This document shows, piece after piece, positions 8,748 to 16,702 of a stretch of DNA of 64,000 nucleotides. The notes below the pieces were generated by a model. That model did no database searches and was not told the DNA's origin. It worked only from the letters and a program-made list of their open reading frames with translations. A program made the translations under genes and the position numbers. Position 1 is the stretch's first letter. Every line of letters begins with the position of its first letter. Location: contig NZ_NFJV01000009.1 of NCBI RefSeq assembly GCF_002160055.1, positions 62,001-126,000 of the forward strand, given 5' to 3'. This stretch comes from Mediterranea sp. An20 (GTDB lineage: Bacteria > Bacteroidota > Bacteroidia > Bacteroidales > Bacteroidaceae).

Positions 8748-9674
8748 ATGATCAACAGAGTTCTTATCCGTATTAAGATTATACAGATTGTATATGCGTA
8801 TTATCAGAACGGCAGTAAAAACTTGGATGCAGCCGAAAAAGAGTTGTTCTTCAGCTTGTCCAAAGCTTATGATCTTTATAATTATTTGCTGATGCTGATT
8901 ATTGCAGTGACGAATTATGCGCAAAAACGTATTGATGCGGCCAAGTCGAAACTTGCTCCTACCGTGGAGGAATTGAACCCTAATATGAAGTTTGTGGAAA
9001 ATAAGTTTGTTGCCCAGTTGGAAGTCAACAGGCAGCTGACGGAATTCAGCACCAACCAAAAACGTTCGTGGGCCAATGATGAAGATTTTGTGAAAGGGAT
9101 GTATGAGCGGATTATTGCTTCTGACATATATAAGGAATATATGGAATCGGAGGATGATTCGTATGAAGGAGACCGTGAACTGTGGCGCAAGCTCTATAAG
9201 ACTTTTGTATTCAATAACGATGACTTGGATGCTTTGTTGGAAGATCAAAGTCTGTATTGGAATGACGACAAGGAAATTGTTGATACTTTTGTCCTGAAGA
9301 CAATCAAGCGGTTTGATGAGAAAAATGGAGCTAACCAGCCCTTGTTGCCCGAGTTCAAGGACGAGGAAGACCAGGAATTTGCGCGTCGCCTGTTCCGTCG
9401 TACCATCCTGAATAGCGATTATTACCGTCACCTCATTAGTGAGAATACGCGTAACTGGGAGTTGGACCGCGTTGCTTTCATGGATGTAATCGTGATGCAG
9501 TGCGCTTTGGCCGAGATTCTGAGTTTTCCCAATATACCCATCAGCGTGTCTTTGAATGAGTATGTGGAAATAGCCAAGATATACAGCACGCCCAAGAGTG
9601 GTAGTTTTGTCAACGGTACGCTGGACGGAATTGTTAATCAATTAAAAAAAGACGGGAAGTTGACAAAAAACTGA
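8748..9674 (+). CDS. nusB: Transcription antitermination protein NusB (long form)
   Basis: 308 residues, about twice the length of E. coli NusB, as usual in Bacteroidetes. The start MINRVLIRIKIIQIVYAYYQ matches the N-terminal helix of the NusB fold, and the C-terminal part (DRVAFMDVIVMQCALAEIL, ISVSLNEYVEIAKIYS, FVNGTLDGI) matches the conserved RNA- and NusE-contacting end. NusB helps antitermination in rRNA operons. It opens the run nusB-yajC-ybbR-coaE. Confidence 0.94.
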   Translation: MINRVLIRIKIIQIVYAYYQNGSKNLDAAEKELFFSLSKAYDLYNYLLMLIIAVTNYAQKRIDAAKSKLAPTVEELNPNMKFVENKFVAQLEVNRQLTEFSTNQKRSWANDEDFVKGMYERIIASDIYKEYMESEDDSYEGDRELWRKLYKTFVFNNDDLDALLEDQSLYWNDDKEIVDTFVLKTIKRFDEKNGANQPLLPEFKDEEDQEFARRLFRRTILNSDYYRHLISENTRNWELDRVAFMDVIVMQCALAEILSFPNIPISVSLNEYVEIAKIYSTPKSGSFVNGTLDGIVNQLKKDGKLTKN

Positions 9675-9682
9675 TATTTTTG
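9675..9682 (+). promoter_or_regulatory. -7 element for yajC
   Basis: TATTTTTG directly after the nusB stop, 32 nt before yajC. It may add transcription to the downstream genes. Confidence 0.4.
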
Positions 9683-9713
9683 CCCCATAAACCAATTAAA
9701 AACCTGATATCTT

Positions 9714-10040
9714 ATGAACTTTATGACTGTATTTTTACTACAGACTCCTGCTGCGGGTGGCGGCAGCTTGATTTGGATTATGCTGATAGCCATGTTAGTC
9801 ATCATGTATTTCTTCATGATTCGCCCGCAGAACAAGAAGCAGAAGGAAATAGCCAACTTCCGCAAATCGCTCCAAGTAAACCAAAAGGTTATTACAGCCG
9901 GCGGTATTCATGGTGTCATCAAGGAAATTAACGACTCGGACGTAATTCTTGAGATTGCTTCCAACGTAAAAATCCGTATAGACAAGAATTCCATCTTTGC
10001 TGCAGCTGCCGATGCCAACAGCACGCAGGCTGCTAAATAA
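9714..10040 (+). CDS. yajC: Preprotein translocase accessory subunit YajC
   Basis: 108 residues. One membrane helix (about residues 15-35, LIWIMLIAMLVIMYFFMI) is followed by RPQNKKQKE and a small basic cytoplasmic domain with VITAGGIHGVIKEI, the YajC signature. It associates with SecDF at the Sec translocon. It precedes the ybbR-like gene by 14 nt; the Sec partners are not in this window. Confidence 0.95.
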   Translation: MNFMTVFLLQTPAAGGGSLIWIMLIAMLVIMYFFMIRPQNKKQKEIANFRKSLQVNQKVITAGGIHGVIKEINDSDVILEIASNVKIRIDKNSIFAAAADANSTQAAK

Positions 10041-10054
10041 AGGGAATTGAGGCT

Positions 10055-11074
10055 ATGTTCGATGTAGAGAACATAAAGCAGGCCTATGCGAGAATGAGCA
10101 AACAGATGAAGGACTTCCTGCTGAGCGACAAGAGCAGGGAGTTCTTCATTTTTTTGTTTTTCTTCTTTGTGGCAGGAGGATTCTGGCTGTTACAGACTTT
10201 GAATGCCGATTATGAAACGGAGTTCTCGGTACCGGTCAGGTTGCGTAACGTGCCCGATAACGTAGTTATTACTTCTGAACCGGTATCCAAACTTCAGGTG
10301 CGGGTAAAAGACAAAGGAACTGTGTTGCTCAACTACATGCTGGGCAGAAGCTTTTATCCTGTCACTGTAGATTTCTCTGACTATAAAAACAGTAAAGACA
10401 ATGTGATAGAGATATTGTCTTCCCGCTTTTCGAAAAGCATTACCAGCCAGTTAAAGAATTCCACACAACTACTGTCTGTCAAGCCCGATACGCTGGAATA
10501 TATCTATTCGACGGGTGTATCCAAAAAGGTACCGGTATCTTTGCAAGGCGAGGTACGGGCCGGACGCGAATATTACTTCCCCGATACTATTTTTGAGCCG
10601 GATTCTGTGCTGATGTATGCTCCGCAAAGTATTCTGGATACCATCCACACTGCTTATACCGAGTATGTAAACCTTCAGGAAGTATCGGATACACTGGTAA
10701 AGCAATTGTCGCTCGACAGACGGAAAGGTGTGAAGTTCATACCCTCTACTATCCAAATGACATTGCCGGTAGACATTTATACAGAAAAGACCGTGGATGT
10801 CCCTTTACGTGGAGTAAACTTCCCGCCCGACAAGGCATTGAGGGCGTTTCCATCGAAGATAAAGGTTACGTTTCAGGTGGGAGTAAGCCGTTTTCGCGAC
10901 ATTACGGCCGACGATTTCCACATCAATGTTTCCTACGAAGAACTGCTTAAGTTGGGTTCCAGCAAATACACGGTCAGGTTGCGAAGCATCCCCGAAGGTG
11001 TAAGCAACGTCCGGTTTACTCCTGAGCAGGTCGATTTCATTATAGAGCAAGTAACTCCTGATTATGGCTATTAA
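10055..11074 (+). CDS. YbbR-like domain protein
   Basis: 339 residues. A short cytoplasmic start is followed by one membrane helix (about residues 28-48, [17 protein letters not shown]) and an extracytoplasmic region of repeated beta-rich YbbR-like modules (for example [13 protein letters not shown] and [27 protein letters not shown], here split by sequence). In Firmicutes, YbbR/CdaR regulates the diadenylate cyclase CdaA; no cdaA is nearby, so that role is not shown. It overlaps coaE by 11 nt, so the two are translationally linked. Confidence 0.85.
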   Translation: MFDVENIKQAYARMSKQMKDFLLSDKSREFFIFLFFFFVAGGFWLLQTLNADYETEFSVPVRLRNVPDNVVITSEPVSKLQVRVKDKGTVLLNYMLGRSFYPVTVDFSDYKNSKDNVIEILSSRFSKSITSQLKNSTQLLSVKPDTLEYIYSTGVSKKVPVSLQGEVRAGREYYFPDTIFEPDSVLMYAPQSILDTIHTAYTEYVNLQEVSDTLVKQLSLDRRKGVKFIPSTIQMTLPVDIYTEKTVDVPLRGVNFPPDKALRAFPSKIKVTFQVGVSRFRDITADDFHINVSYEELLKLGSSKYTVRLRSIPEGVSNVRFTPEQVDFIIEQVTPDYGY

Positions 11075-11648
11075 GATAGGAATAACAGGCGGTATAGGCA
11101 GCGGCAAGAGTGTAGTGTCGCGTCTGTTGAGACTGGCAGGAGTGCCAGTGTACGATACCGATACGGAATGTAAGGCGTTGATGCAGACCGATGCTGTTAT
11201 TCGCAGGCAGCTGACCGCCCTCGTAGGTGAGGAGGTGTATCAATGCGGAACACTCAACAAGCCTCTGCTGGCAGCCTATTTGTTTGGTAACACAATCCAT
11301 GCCGGGCAGGTGAACAGCATCGTGCATCCCCGTGTACGCGACGATTTCCGCCGGTGGGCAGAAGCCCGTGCAGGGAGGTCTGTCTTGGCGATGGAGTCGG
11401 CTATTCTGCTGGAGGCAGGGTTCCGTTGCGAGGTGGATGTGGTGGTGATGGTCTACGCTCCCGAAGAATTGCGCATCAGGCGGGCCATGTCTCGTGATAA
11501 TTCATCGAGGGAATTGGTCGAGAAGCGTGTCAGGAGCCAGATGGGCGATGAGCTGAAGCGGAAGCAGGCCGATTTTATCATCCTGAACGATGGAGAAACC
11601 CCTTTAATACCGCAGGTTGTTGACTTGCTGGACCGCTTGGTGAGGTGA
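11064..11648 (+). CDS. coaE: Dephospho-CoA kinase
   Basis: 194 residues. It phosphorylates dephospho-CoA in the last step of coenzyme A synthesis. The P-loop is [11 protein letters not shown] at residues 6-16, followed by VPVYDTD, the conserved acidic motif that binds the acceptor. The lid region [12 protein letters not shown] is also present. It overlaps the end of the YbbR-like gene by 11 nt. Confidence 0.96.
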   Translation: MAIKIGITGGIGSGKSVVSRLLRLAGVPVYDTDTECKALMQTDAVIRRQLTALVGEEVYQCGTLNKPLLAAYLFGNTIHAGQVNSIVHPRVRDDFRRWAEARAGRSVLAMESAILLEAGFRCEVDVVVMVYAPEELRIRRAMSRDNSSRELVEKRVRSQMGDELKRKQADFIILNDGETPLIPQVVDLLDRLVR

Positions 11649-11664
11649 ATTTAAATTTTTTGTT

Positions 11665-11672
11665 TACCTTTG
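11665..11672 (+). promoter_or_regulatory. -7 element for DUF5606 gene
   Basis: TACCTTTG, 49 nt before the ATG at 11721. It lies inside the longer open frame starting at 11670, which supports the downstream start. Confidence 0.5.
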
Positions 11673-11720
11673 CCGCTCGAAAAAGTAACTATCAATAATC
11701 AATATAAAATTGAAGACATT

Positions 11721-12155
11721 ATGTTAAAGACTATTTTGTCCATTTCCGGTAAGCCCGGATTGTATAGACTGATTTCCCGTGGCAAGAATATGCTGATTGT
11801 AGAATCATTGGCCGATAAAAAACGTTTCCCTGCTTATGGCAACGAGAAAATCATTTCATTGGGAGACATCTCCATGTATACGGAAGAAGACGATGTCCCC
11901 CTGACTGAAGTGTTTGCTGCCATGAAGAAGAAAGAAGGAGGAGCACTGGTGTCGTTGGATTTGAAAAAGACTTCAGCCGACGGATTCTATGAATATCTGG
12001 GTGAAGTATTGCCTAATTTCGACCGCGAGCGTGTGCATGTGTCAGATATTAAAAAGCTGATATCGTGGTATAATCTGCTGGTATCAAACGGTCTGACGGA
12101 TTTTGAAGAAGAGACCCCCGCAGAGGAAAAGGAAGAGACTGCTGAAGAAGCATGA
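11721..12155 (+). CDS. DUF5606 domain protein
   Basis: 144 residues from MLKTILSISGKPGLYRL. The first 130 or so match DUF5606, a small Bacteroidetes family of unknown function with an SH3-like start (LYRLISRGKNMLIVESL) and a helical second half. The tail is rich in Glu (EETPAEEKEETAEEA). There is no signal peptide. It sits between coaE and tpx; function cannot be inferred. Confidence 0.75.
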   Translation: MLKTILSISGKPGLYRLISRGKNMLIVESLADKKRFPAYGNEKIISLGDISMYTEEDDVPLTEVFAAMKKKEGGALVSLDLKKTSADGFYEYLGEVLPNFDRERVHVSDIKKLISWYNLLVSNGLTDFEEETPAEEKEETAEEA

Positions 12156-12209
12156 ACATTTTGAAGGGTAGCCTTGTTCTTATAAGTGTAATTTAAATGA
12201 GAATATAAT

Positions 12210-12710
12210 ATGGCTACAACAAAATTCAATGGTCAACCGGTAAATCTGGCCGGCAGTTTTATAGTAAAGGGGGCTGTGGCTCCTGATTTTGAGTTGGTAA
12301 GAACCGACTTGTCCTCTTTTTCGCTGAAAGACGTAAAAGGAAAGAATGTGATATTGAACATTTTTCCCAGTCTGGATACAGGCGTGTGTGCCACTTCGGT
12401 GCGTAAGTTCAATCAGTTGGCAGCTTCCCTGCCCGACACGGTAATATTGGCTATTTCCAAGGATTTGCCTTTTGCTCACGCCCGTTTCTGCACTACTGAG
12501 GGGATTCAGAATGTCATTCCGTTGTCCGATTTCCGTGTTTCGGATTTCGACTCAAATTACGGCGTTTGTATGGCTGACGGACCGCTGAAGGGCTTGTTGG
12601 CACGTGCCGTGGTAGTTATCGGCAAAGATGGCAAGGTGGTTTATACCGAACTGGTGCCTGAAATTACTCAGGAACCGGACTATGAAAAGGCATTGGAGGC
12701 CGTGAAATAA
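12210..12710 (+). CDS. tpx: Thiol peroxidase
   Basis: 166 residues. An atypical 2-Cys peroxiredoxin that reduces hydrogen and alkyl hydroperoxides using thioredoxin. The peroxidatic Cys60 is in SLDTGVCATSVRKFN and the resolving Cys94 in HARFCTTEG, the spacing typical of Tpx. No signal peptide, so cytoplasmic. A rho-independent terminator follows, so it ends a transcription unit. Confidence 0.96.
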   Translation: MATTKFNGQPVNLAGSFIVKGAVAPDFELVRTDLSSFSLKDVKGKNVILNIFPSLDTGVCATSVRKFNQLAASLPDTVILAISKDLPFAHARFCTTEGIQNVIPLSDFRVSDFDSNYGVCMADGPLKGLLARAVVVIGKDGKVVYTELVPEITQEPDYEKALEAVK

Positions 12711-12730
12711 TAGATTCTTGTAGTATACCG

Positions 12731-12781
12731 AAAGGGATGAAACGTGTACGGAATGTCATGTTGCATCCCTTTATTTTTTTT
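12731..12781 (+). terminator. Rho-independent terminator after tpx
   Basis: Stem AAAGGGATG (12731-12739) with CATCCCTTT (12764-12772), extended on the loop side by AAC and GTT, then a run of T. Confidence 0.75.
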
Positions 12782-13042
12782 GCACATGCCGACCGGAATT
12801 TTCAGCTCCCTTTGGGAGAATAATAGACCAATGGATTAGAATGCTTCATGAAACGGGATAATTAGCTGAAAATAACTTTTGAAAAGCAGATTTCTAAGGT
12901 ATAAGCAGCAGGGTGCCGGTAGCTTGGGAAGACGCTTCATCTATATGCGCATGTTCTTCAGATGGCTGAGAGCGGTAGAAGACGGCAGAATGCATGCATC
13001 ATTTTCTCTTGAGAAAAGGAAGCCGGATTTCATTTTTTATTG
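12782..13042. other. Non-coding stretch between tpx and the FKBP gene
   Basis: No convincing gene. A 68-codon open frame at 12879-13085 runs through the FKBP promoter and has no recognisable domain. No further repeat or hairpin with a T tract is seen. Confidence 0.5.
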
Positions 13043-13050
13043 TATCTTTG
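13043..13050 (+). promoter_or_regulatory. -7 element for SlyD-like gene
   Basis: TATCTTTG, with a 6-bp hairpin (GTCCAC 13050-13055, GTGGAC 13068-13073) close to the predicted transcript start. The leader would be about 70 nt. Confidence 0.5.
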
Positions 13051-13127
13051 TCCACCCTGCCACTGGAGTGGACAGTGACGTATAAGTTAAAATCATTTCG
13101 TAGTACTTTCATTAATAAGAAACATTC

Positions 13128-13697
13128 ATGGAAACAGCAGAAAACAAGTACATTACCGTGGCCTATAAGATGTATATGACGGAAGACGGTGAAAGAGAGT
13201 TTGGCGAAGAAGCCACTATGGAGCATCCGTTCCAGTTTATTTCGGGTTTGGGATTGACACTGGATGCCTTTGAAAATGCAGTGAAGGATTTGCAGGAAGG
13301 CGAGGAATTTGATTTTACTATTCCTTGTGCTGATGCTTATGGAGAGTATGATGAAGAGCATGTGTTGGAACTGCCGAAAGAAATCTTCCTCATCGATGGG
13401 AAGTTTGATTCCGAACGTATAGTGCCCGATGCCGTCATCCCTCTGATGACTTCCGAAGGACAGCGTATCAACGGAACAGTAGTGGAAGTAAAAGACAATG
13501 TAGTGGTGATGGATATGAACCATCCTCTGGCTGGTTGTGACCTGAATTTTGTGGGAAAAGTGGTAACCAATCGTCCTGCTACCAATGAGGAGGTGGCTGA
13601 AATGGCCCGTATGTTGTCCGGCGGCTGCGGCGGAGGTTGTGGAAGTTGTGGCGGTGGCTGCGGCGACCACGATTGCTGTGACGGTTGTGGTAATTGA
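13128..13697 (+). CDS. SlyD-like FKBP peptidyl-prolyl isomerase with Cys-rich tail
   Basis: 189 residues. The FKBP domain (about 1-75) with its inserted chaperone flap (about 75-125) fits SlyD: VAYKMYMTEDG, then FISGLGLTLDAFENAV, GEEFDFTIPCADAYGEYDE and VMDMNHPLAGCDLNF. It should isomerise prolyl bonds and chaperone folding proteins. The last 28 residues hold seven Cys and one His in a Gly-rich context (GGCGGGCGSC, then DHDCC), comparable to the nickel-binding tail of E. coli SlyD, so metal binding is likely. The tail's DNA is a low-complexity GGC/TGT run. Confidence 0.9.
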   Translation: METAENKYITVAYKMYMTEDGEREFGEEATMEHPFQFISGLGLTLDAFENAVKDLQEGEEFDFTIPCADAYGEYDEEHVLELPKEIFLIDGKFDSERIVPDAVIPLMTSEGQRINGTVVEVKDNVVVMDMNHPLAGCDLNFVGKVVTNRPATNEEVAEMARMLSGGCGGGCGSCGGGCGDHDCCDGCGN

Positions 13698-13770
13698 TAT
13701 ACCGATGAAAAGGAGGAAGAATGGCGGGAAAGGGCATCAGAACCGTTGCCTGCCATTCTTCTTTTTGCAT

Positions 13771-14679
13771 TTAAGAGAGAGCCACGCTGAGCAGTATGCC
13801 CAGGAAGAGCATGTTTCTCGACGTCTCACCCAATACCGTGTTCAGGCGTTCACCGCTGCGTATGATGCAGATGTGGCGCCATGTCATCAGGTGGAGATAG
13901 AGGTAGATGCACGGTGCCCAGATGAACTCCAGCCAGGTAAGCCGTCCGCTCCATACGAACCAGCCGCATAACAGCACGGCGGCAATGCCCAAGGCCAAGT
14001 AGAATTGCCTTCCGAAGCTGGCCCCCAGACGTACGATGAGGGTTTGCTTGCCGCTCTTCCGGTCTTGCTCCACATCGCGGTAGTTGTTGATGGTCAGTAG
14101 CGTATTAATAACCAGTCCCGAAACTAAGGACAGTATCCACACATCTGCTCCCAAGGTGCCCGTCTGCACATAGTACGTTCCGGCCACAGGCACGAAACCG
14201 AAGAACACCAGCACCAGCACATCGCCCCATCCGTGATAGCTGAGGTAGGTGGTGTAGAGAAAGGCAAAGAGTATGCACGTCACTCCTACCGCCACCAGTT
14301 CCCAACCTCCTTGCGGCAACTCGCCCCACGAGCGGTAGAGCACTCCTAAGCCGCACAGGCAAGCCATCAGCAGGGTCACTCCGATGCCCAGGCGCATGGC
14401 GCGGAGGGTAATCCAACCTTCGGCACATGCCCGCTTCGGGCCCAAGCGGTCTTCGCGGTCGGTGCCTTTCTGGTAGTCCAGCAGGTCGTTGATGAAGTTG
14501 GCGGCTATTTGCATCAAGCAGGCAAATCCCAGGCACAGCAGGGCATCTATCGTTTGGAATTTTCCGTCGGAAAAGGCCAGTCCGCTGCCCAGCATGACGG
14601 GAATTAGGGCTGCTGTCAGTGTCTTGGGCCTTGCGGCCAGCAGCCACGCATAAACTGAATTTTGTCGGATGTCTCTCAT
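13771..14679 (-). CDS. menA: 1,4-dihydroxy-2-naphthoate polyprenyltransferase
   Basis: 302 residues, UbiA superfamily, about eight or nine membrane helices. It attaches the polyprenyl tail to DHNA in menaquinone synthesis. Both Asp-rich motifs are present: NFINDLLDYQKGTD near residue 65 and NNYRDVEQDRKSGK near 195, which bind Mg2+-prenyl diphosphate. No other men gene is nearby. It starts MRDIRQN and has a -7 element TACATTTG at 14707-14714. Confidence 0.94.
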   Translation of the reverse strand: MRDIRQNSVYAWLLAARPKTLTAALIPVMLGSGLAFSDGKFQTIDALLCLGFACLMQIAANFINDLLDYQKGTDREDRLGPKRACAEGWITLRAMRLGIGVTLLMACLCGLGVLYRSWGELPQGGWELVAVGVTCILFAFLYTTYLSYHGWGDVLVLVFFGFVPVAGTYYVQTGTLGADVWILSLVSGLVINTLLTINNYRDVEQDRKSGKQTLIVRLGASFGRQFYLALGIAAVLLCGWFVWSGRLTWLEFIWAPCIYLYLHLMTWRHICIIRSGERLNTVLGETSRNMLFLGILLSVALS

Positions 14680-14706
14680 AAGGATTGTTTTAGGAATTTC
14701 TTAATA

Positions 14707-14714
14707 CAAATGTA
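14707..14714 (-). promoter_or_regulatory. -7 element for menA
   Basis: TACATTTG on the minus strand, 28 nt from the start codon. No clear -33 element. Confidence 0.4.
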
Positions 14715-14787
14715 AGAAAAATAGTGCTATGGTTGTGCTTCGCAGCAAGGAAAAATGGCTGTTTCTTCGTAAATAGGTAGTCTGAAA

Positions 14788-14819
14788 TTTGAATATTCCG
14801 ATGCTTTGTCCCATCTTTG
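14788..14819 (+). promoter_or_regulatory. Promoter of the MATE transporter gene
   Basis: TTTG at 14788-14791, a 20-bp spacer and CATCTTTG at 14812-14819. It gives a leader of about 130 nt. Confidence 0.55.
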
Positions 14820-14840
14820 CACCACAAATCAGAGAAGCCG

Positions 14841-14923
14841 TGTTTTGCAATCCTCATCGGAGGCAGAAAACAGTATATGCCGGATAAGATGACTGGGTAA
14901 AGCCAATCAGCTTGTTCGGCTTT
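14841..14923 (+). promoter_or_regulatory. Structured leader of the MATE transporter gene
   Basis: Within the predicted 5' UTR there is a two-part stem (TGTTTT 14841-14846 with AAAACA 14867-14872, enclosing CCTC-ATCG-GAGG at 14852-14863) and a second stem AAAGCC (14899-14904) with GGCTTT (14918-14923). An upstream AAGCC at 14835-14839 could compete for GGCTT. I cannot match it to a riboswitch class. Confidence 0.4.
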
Positions 14924-14955
14924 ATTGTGTTAAAGTAGAATAAGAGTTTTGTTGT

Positions 14956-16290
14956 ATGCAGAAAGAACTTGACTTGACTCAGGGCAAGGTGCCTTACGTA
15001 TTGCTTCAGTTTGCCGTACCTTATTTGTTGGCCAATGTGCTTCAGGCCCTCTATGGAGGTGCCGATCTTTTTGTGGTAGGGCAGTTTGACGATGCTGCCA
15101 GCGTGGCGGGTGTAGCCATCGGCAGCCAGGTGATGCAGACAGTGACGGGCATCATCTTGGGACTGACCACAGGCATCACCGTGCTCATTGGTATAGCGAC
15201 CGGTGCGCGCAATCACCGGGAGTTGGCTTCCATCATCGGATCGTCGGTCTGGCTTTTCGGCATTGTTGGGGCAGGCCTGACGCTGGTGATGACGGTCTGT
15301 CACAATCCCATAGCTGTGATGATGCACACCCCCGTAGAGGCCATGGCTGATACCGAACATTATCTGTTGATATGTTCGTTGGGTATCCCTTTTATTATAG
15401 GTTACAACGTGGTTTGTGGTATCTTGCGCGGGTTGGGCGATTCGCGCACACCTCTCTATTTTGTAGCTTTGGCTTGTGTCATCAACATAGTGCTCGACTT
15501 TGTATTGGTGGGCGGTTTCCATCTGCGTGCCATGGGAGCAGCCATTGCAACGGTGGCTTCGCAGGGCATTAGTTTTTTGTCGGCTCTTTGGTTCTTGCAT
15601 CGCAGAGGGTTCAACTTTGAGTTTTCCCGCCGTGATATTCGTCTCAGCAGATACATTTCGCTGCGTGTGTTGACGTTGGGTGCGCCTATAGCCTTGCAAG
15701 ATGCGTTGGTCAATGTATCTTTTCTGATTATCACGGTCATTGTCAATCAGATGGGGGTAGTAGCCTCGGCTGCCTTGGGGGTGGTAGAGAAGATAATTGT
15801 CTTTGCCATGTTGCCTCCGATGGCCATATCATCGGCTGTGGCAGCCATGACAGCGCAGAATTATGGAGCAGGACTGACTGAGCGTATGAACCGCTGTCTG
15901 CGTGCAGGCATCGGTATGGCTCTGGTGTTCGGAGTAAGTGTCTGTGTCTATTCTCAGTTCTTTCCCGAAACACTGACTGCCATCTTTACGAATGAAAAGG
16001 CCGTTATCGCCATGGGCGCAGAGTATTTGCACGGGTATAGCATCGACTGCATAATAGTCAGCTTCGTGTTCTGCATCAATTCTTATTTCAGCGGGCAGGG
16101 TAATTCGTGGTTCCCGATGATACATAGTCTGATAGCCACTTTCCTGTTTCGCATTCCTTTGTCGTGGCTGTTCAGCCACATCGACCCGACATCGCTTTTC
16201 TGGATGGGATTTGCCCCTCCGTTGGCCACTTCGGTATCTTTGCTGATATGTTTCTGGTATTTACACAGGAGAGCATCTGTTGCGCGATGA
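14956..16290 (+). CDS. MATE family efflux transporter
   Basis: 444 residues with the 12-helix two-repeat plan of MATE exporters. Visible family segments include PYLLANVLQALYGGADLFVVGQF at the first helices (split motif), GIATGARNH, and ALGVVEKI with AVAAMTAQNYGAG in the second half. It would export drugs or metabolites in exchange for Na+ or H+; the substrate is unknown. The stop overlaps the start of the DUF454 gene, so they are co-transcribed. Confidence 0.92.
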   Translation: MQKELDLTQGKVPYVLLQFAVPYLLANVLQALYGGADLFVVGQFDDAASVAGVAIGSQVMQTVTGIILGLTTGITVLIGIATGARNHRELASIIGSSVWLFGIVGAGLTLVMTVCHNPIAVMMHTPVEAMADTEHYLLICSLGIPFIIGYNVVCGILRGLGDSRTPLYFVALACVINIVLDFVLVGGFHLRAMGAAIATVASQGISFLSALWFLHRRGFNFEFSRRDIRLSRYISLRVLTLGAPIALQDALVNVSFLIITVIVNQMGVVASAALGVVEKIIVFAMLPPMAISSAVAAMTAQNYGAGLTERMNRCLRAGIGMALVFGVSVCVYSQFFPETLTAIFTNEKAVIAMGAEYLHGYSIDCIIVSFVFCINSYFSGQGNSWFPMIHSLIATFLFRIPLSWLFSHIDPTSLFWMGFAPPLATSVSLLICFWYLHRRASVAR

Positions 16291-16655
16291 TGAAGTATGT
16301 CTTTCTGATTCTTGGTTCAGTTTCTTTGGCGTGTGGCATCGTTGGTATATTTGTACCTTTGTTGCCTACCACTCCTTTTCTGTTGTTGTCGGCCGCATTG
16401 TTTTTCCGCAGTTCACCCCGTGCTTATCACTGGCTGCTTCATCATCGTTATCTGGGAGGATACATCCGTAGTTTTCGTGAGGAGAGAGCCATTCCCTTGC
16501 GGGCAAAGGTAATGGCTCTCTCCTTGTTATGGATAACTTCTTTGCATGGTTTCTTTTTCCTGCTCGATCATTGGATATGGAAAGGAGGGATGCTGCTTGT
16601 CTCTATCGGCGTGACGTTTTATCTGCTTTCGTTCAAGACAGCCCGGAAAAAATAA
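16287..16655 (+). CDS. YbaN/DUF454 inner-membrane protein
   Basis: 122 residues if the first of two adjacent ATG codons is used, 121 from the second at 16290. It holds two to three membrane helices and the DUF454 hallmark GIFVPLLPTTPFLLLSA followed by LFFRSSPR. The family (YbaN in E. coli) has no known function. It overlaps the MATE gene by 4 nt. Confidence 0.85.
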   Translation: MMKYVFLILGSVSLACGIVGIFVPLLPTTPFLLLSAALFFRSSPRAYHWLLHHRYLGGYIRSFREERAIPLRAKVMALSLLWITSLHGFFFLLDHWIWKGGMLLVSIGVTFYLLSFKTARKK

Positions 16656-16671
16656 CCTGACTATACGGACG

Positions 16672-16702
16672 TTCTACGTTTGTTGTCGAATGGTAGAATT
16701 GT
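16672..16702. terminator. Possible terminator between DUF454 and TPR genes
   Basis: A 6-bp stem TTCTAC (16672-16677) and GTAGAA (16693-16698) followed by a T-rich stretch, between two converging genes. Weak. Confidence 0.35.

Noticed and set aside
12879..13085. 68-codon open frame upstream of the FKBP gene
   Set aside because: It crosses the promoter of the next gene, and has no domain or ribosome-binding context.
13585..13971. Open frame antisense to the menA end and overlapping the Cys-rich tail
   Set aside because: It is a product of low-complexity GGC repeats; the real reading frames of the FKBP gene and menA explain the region.
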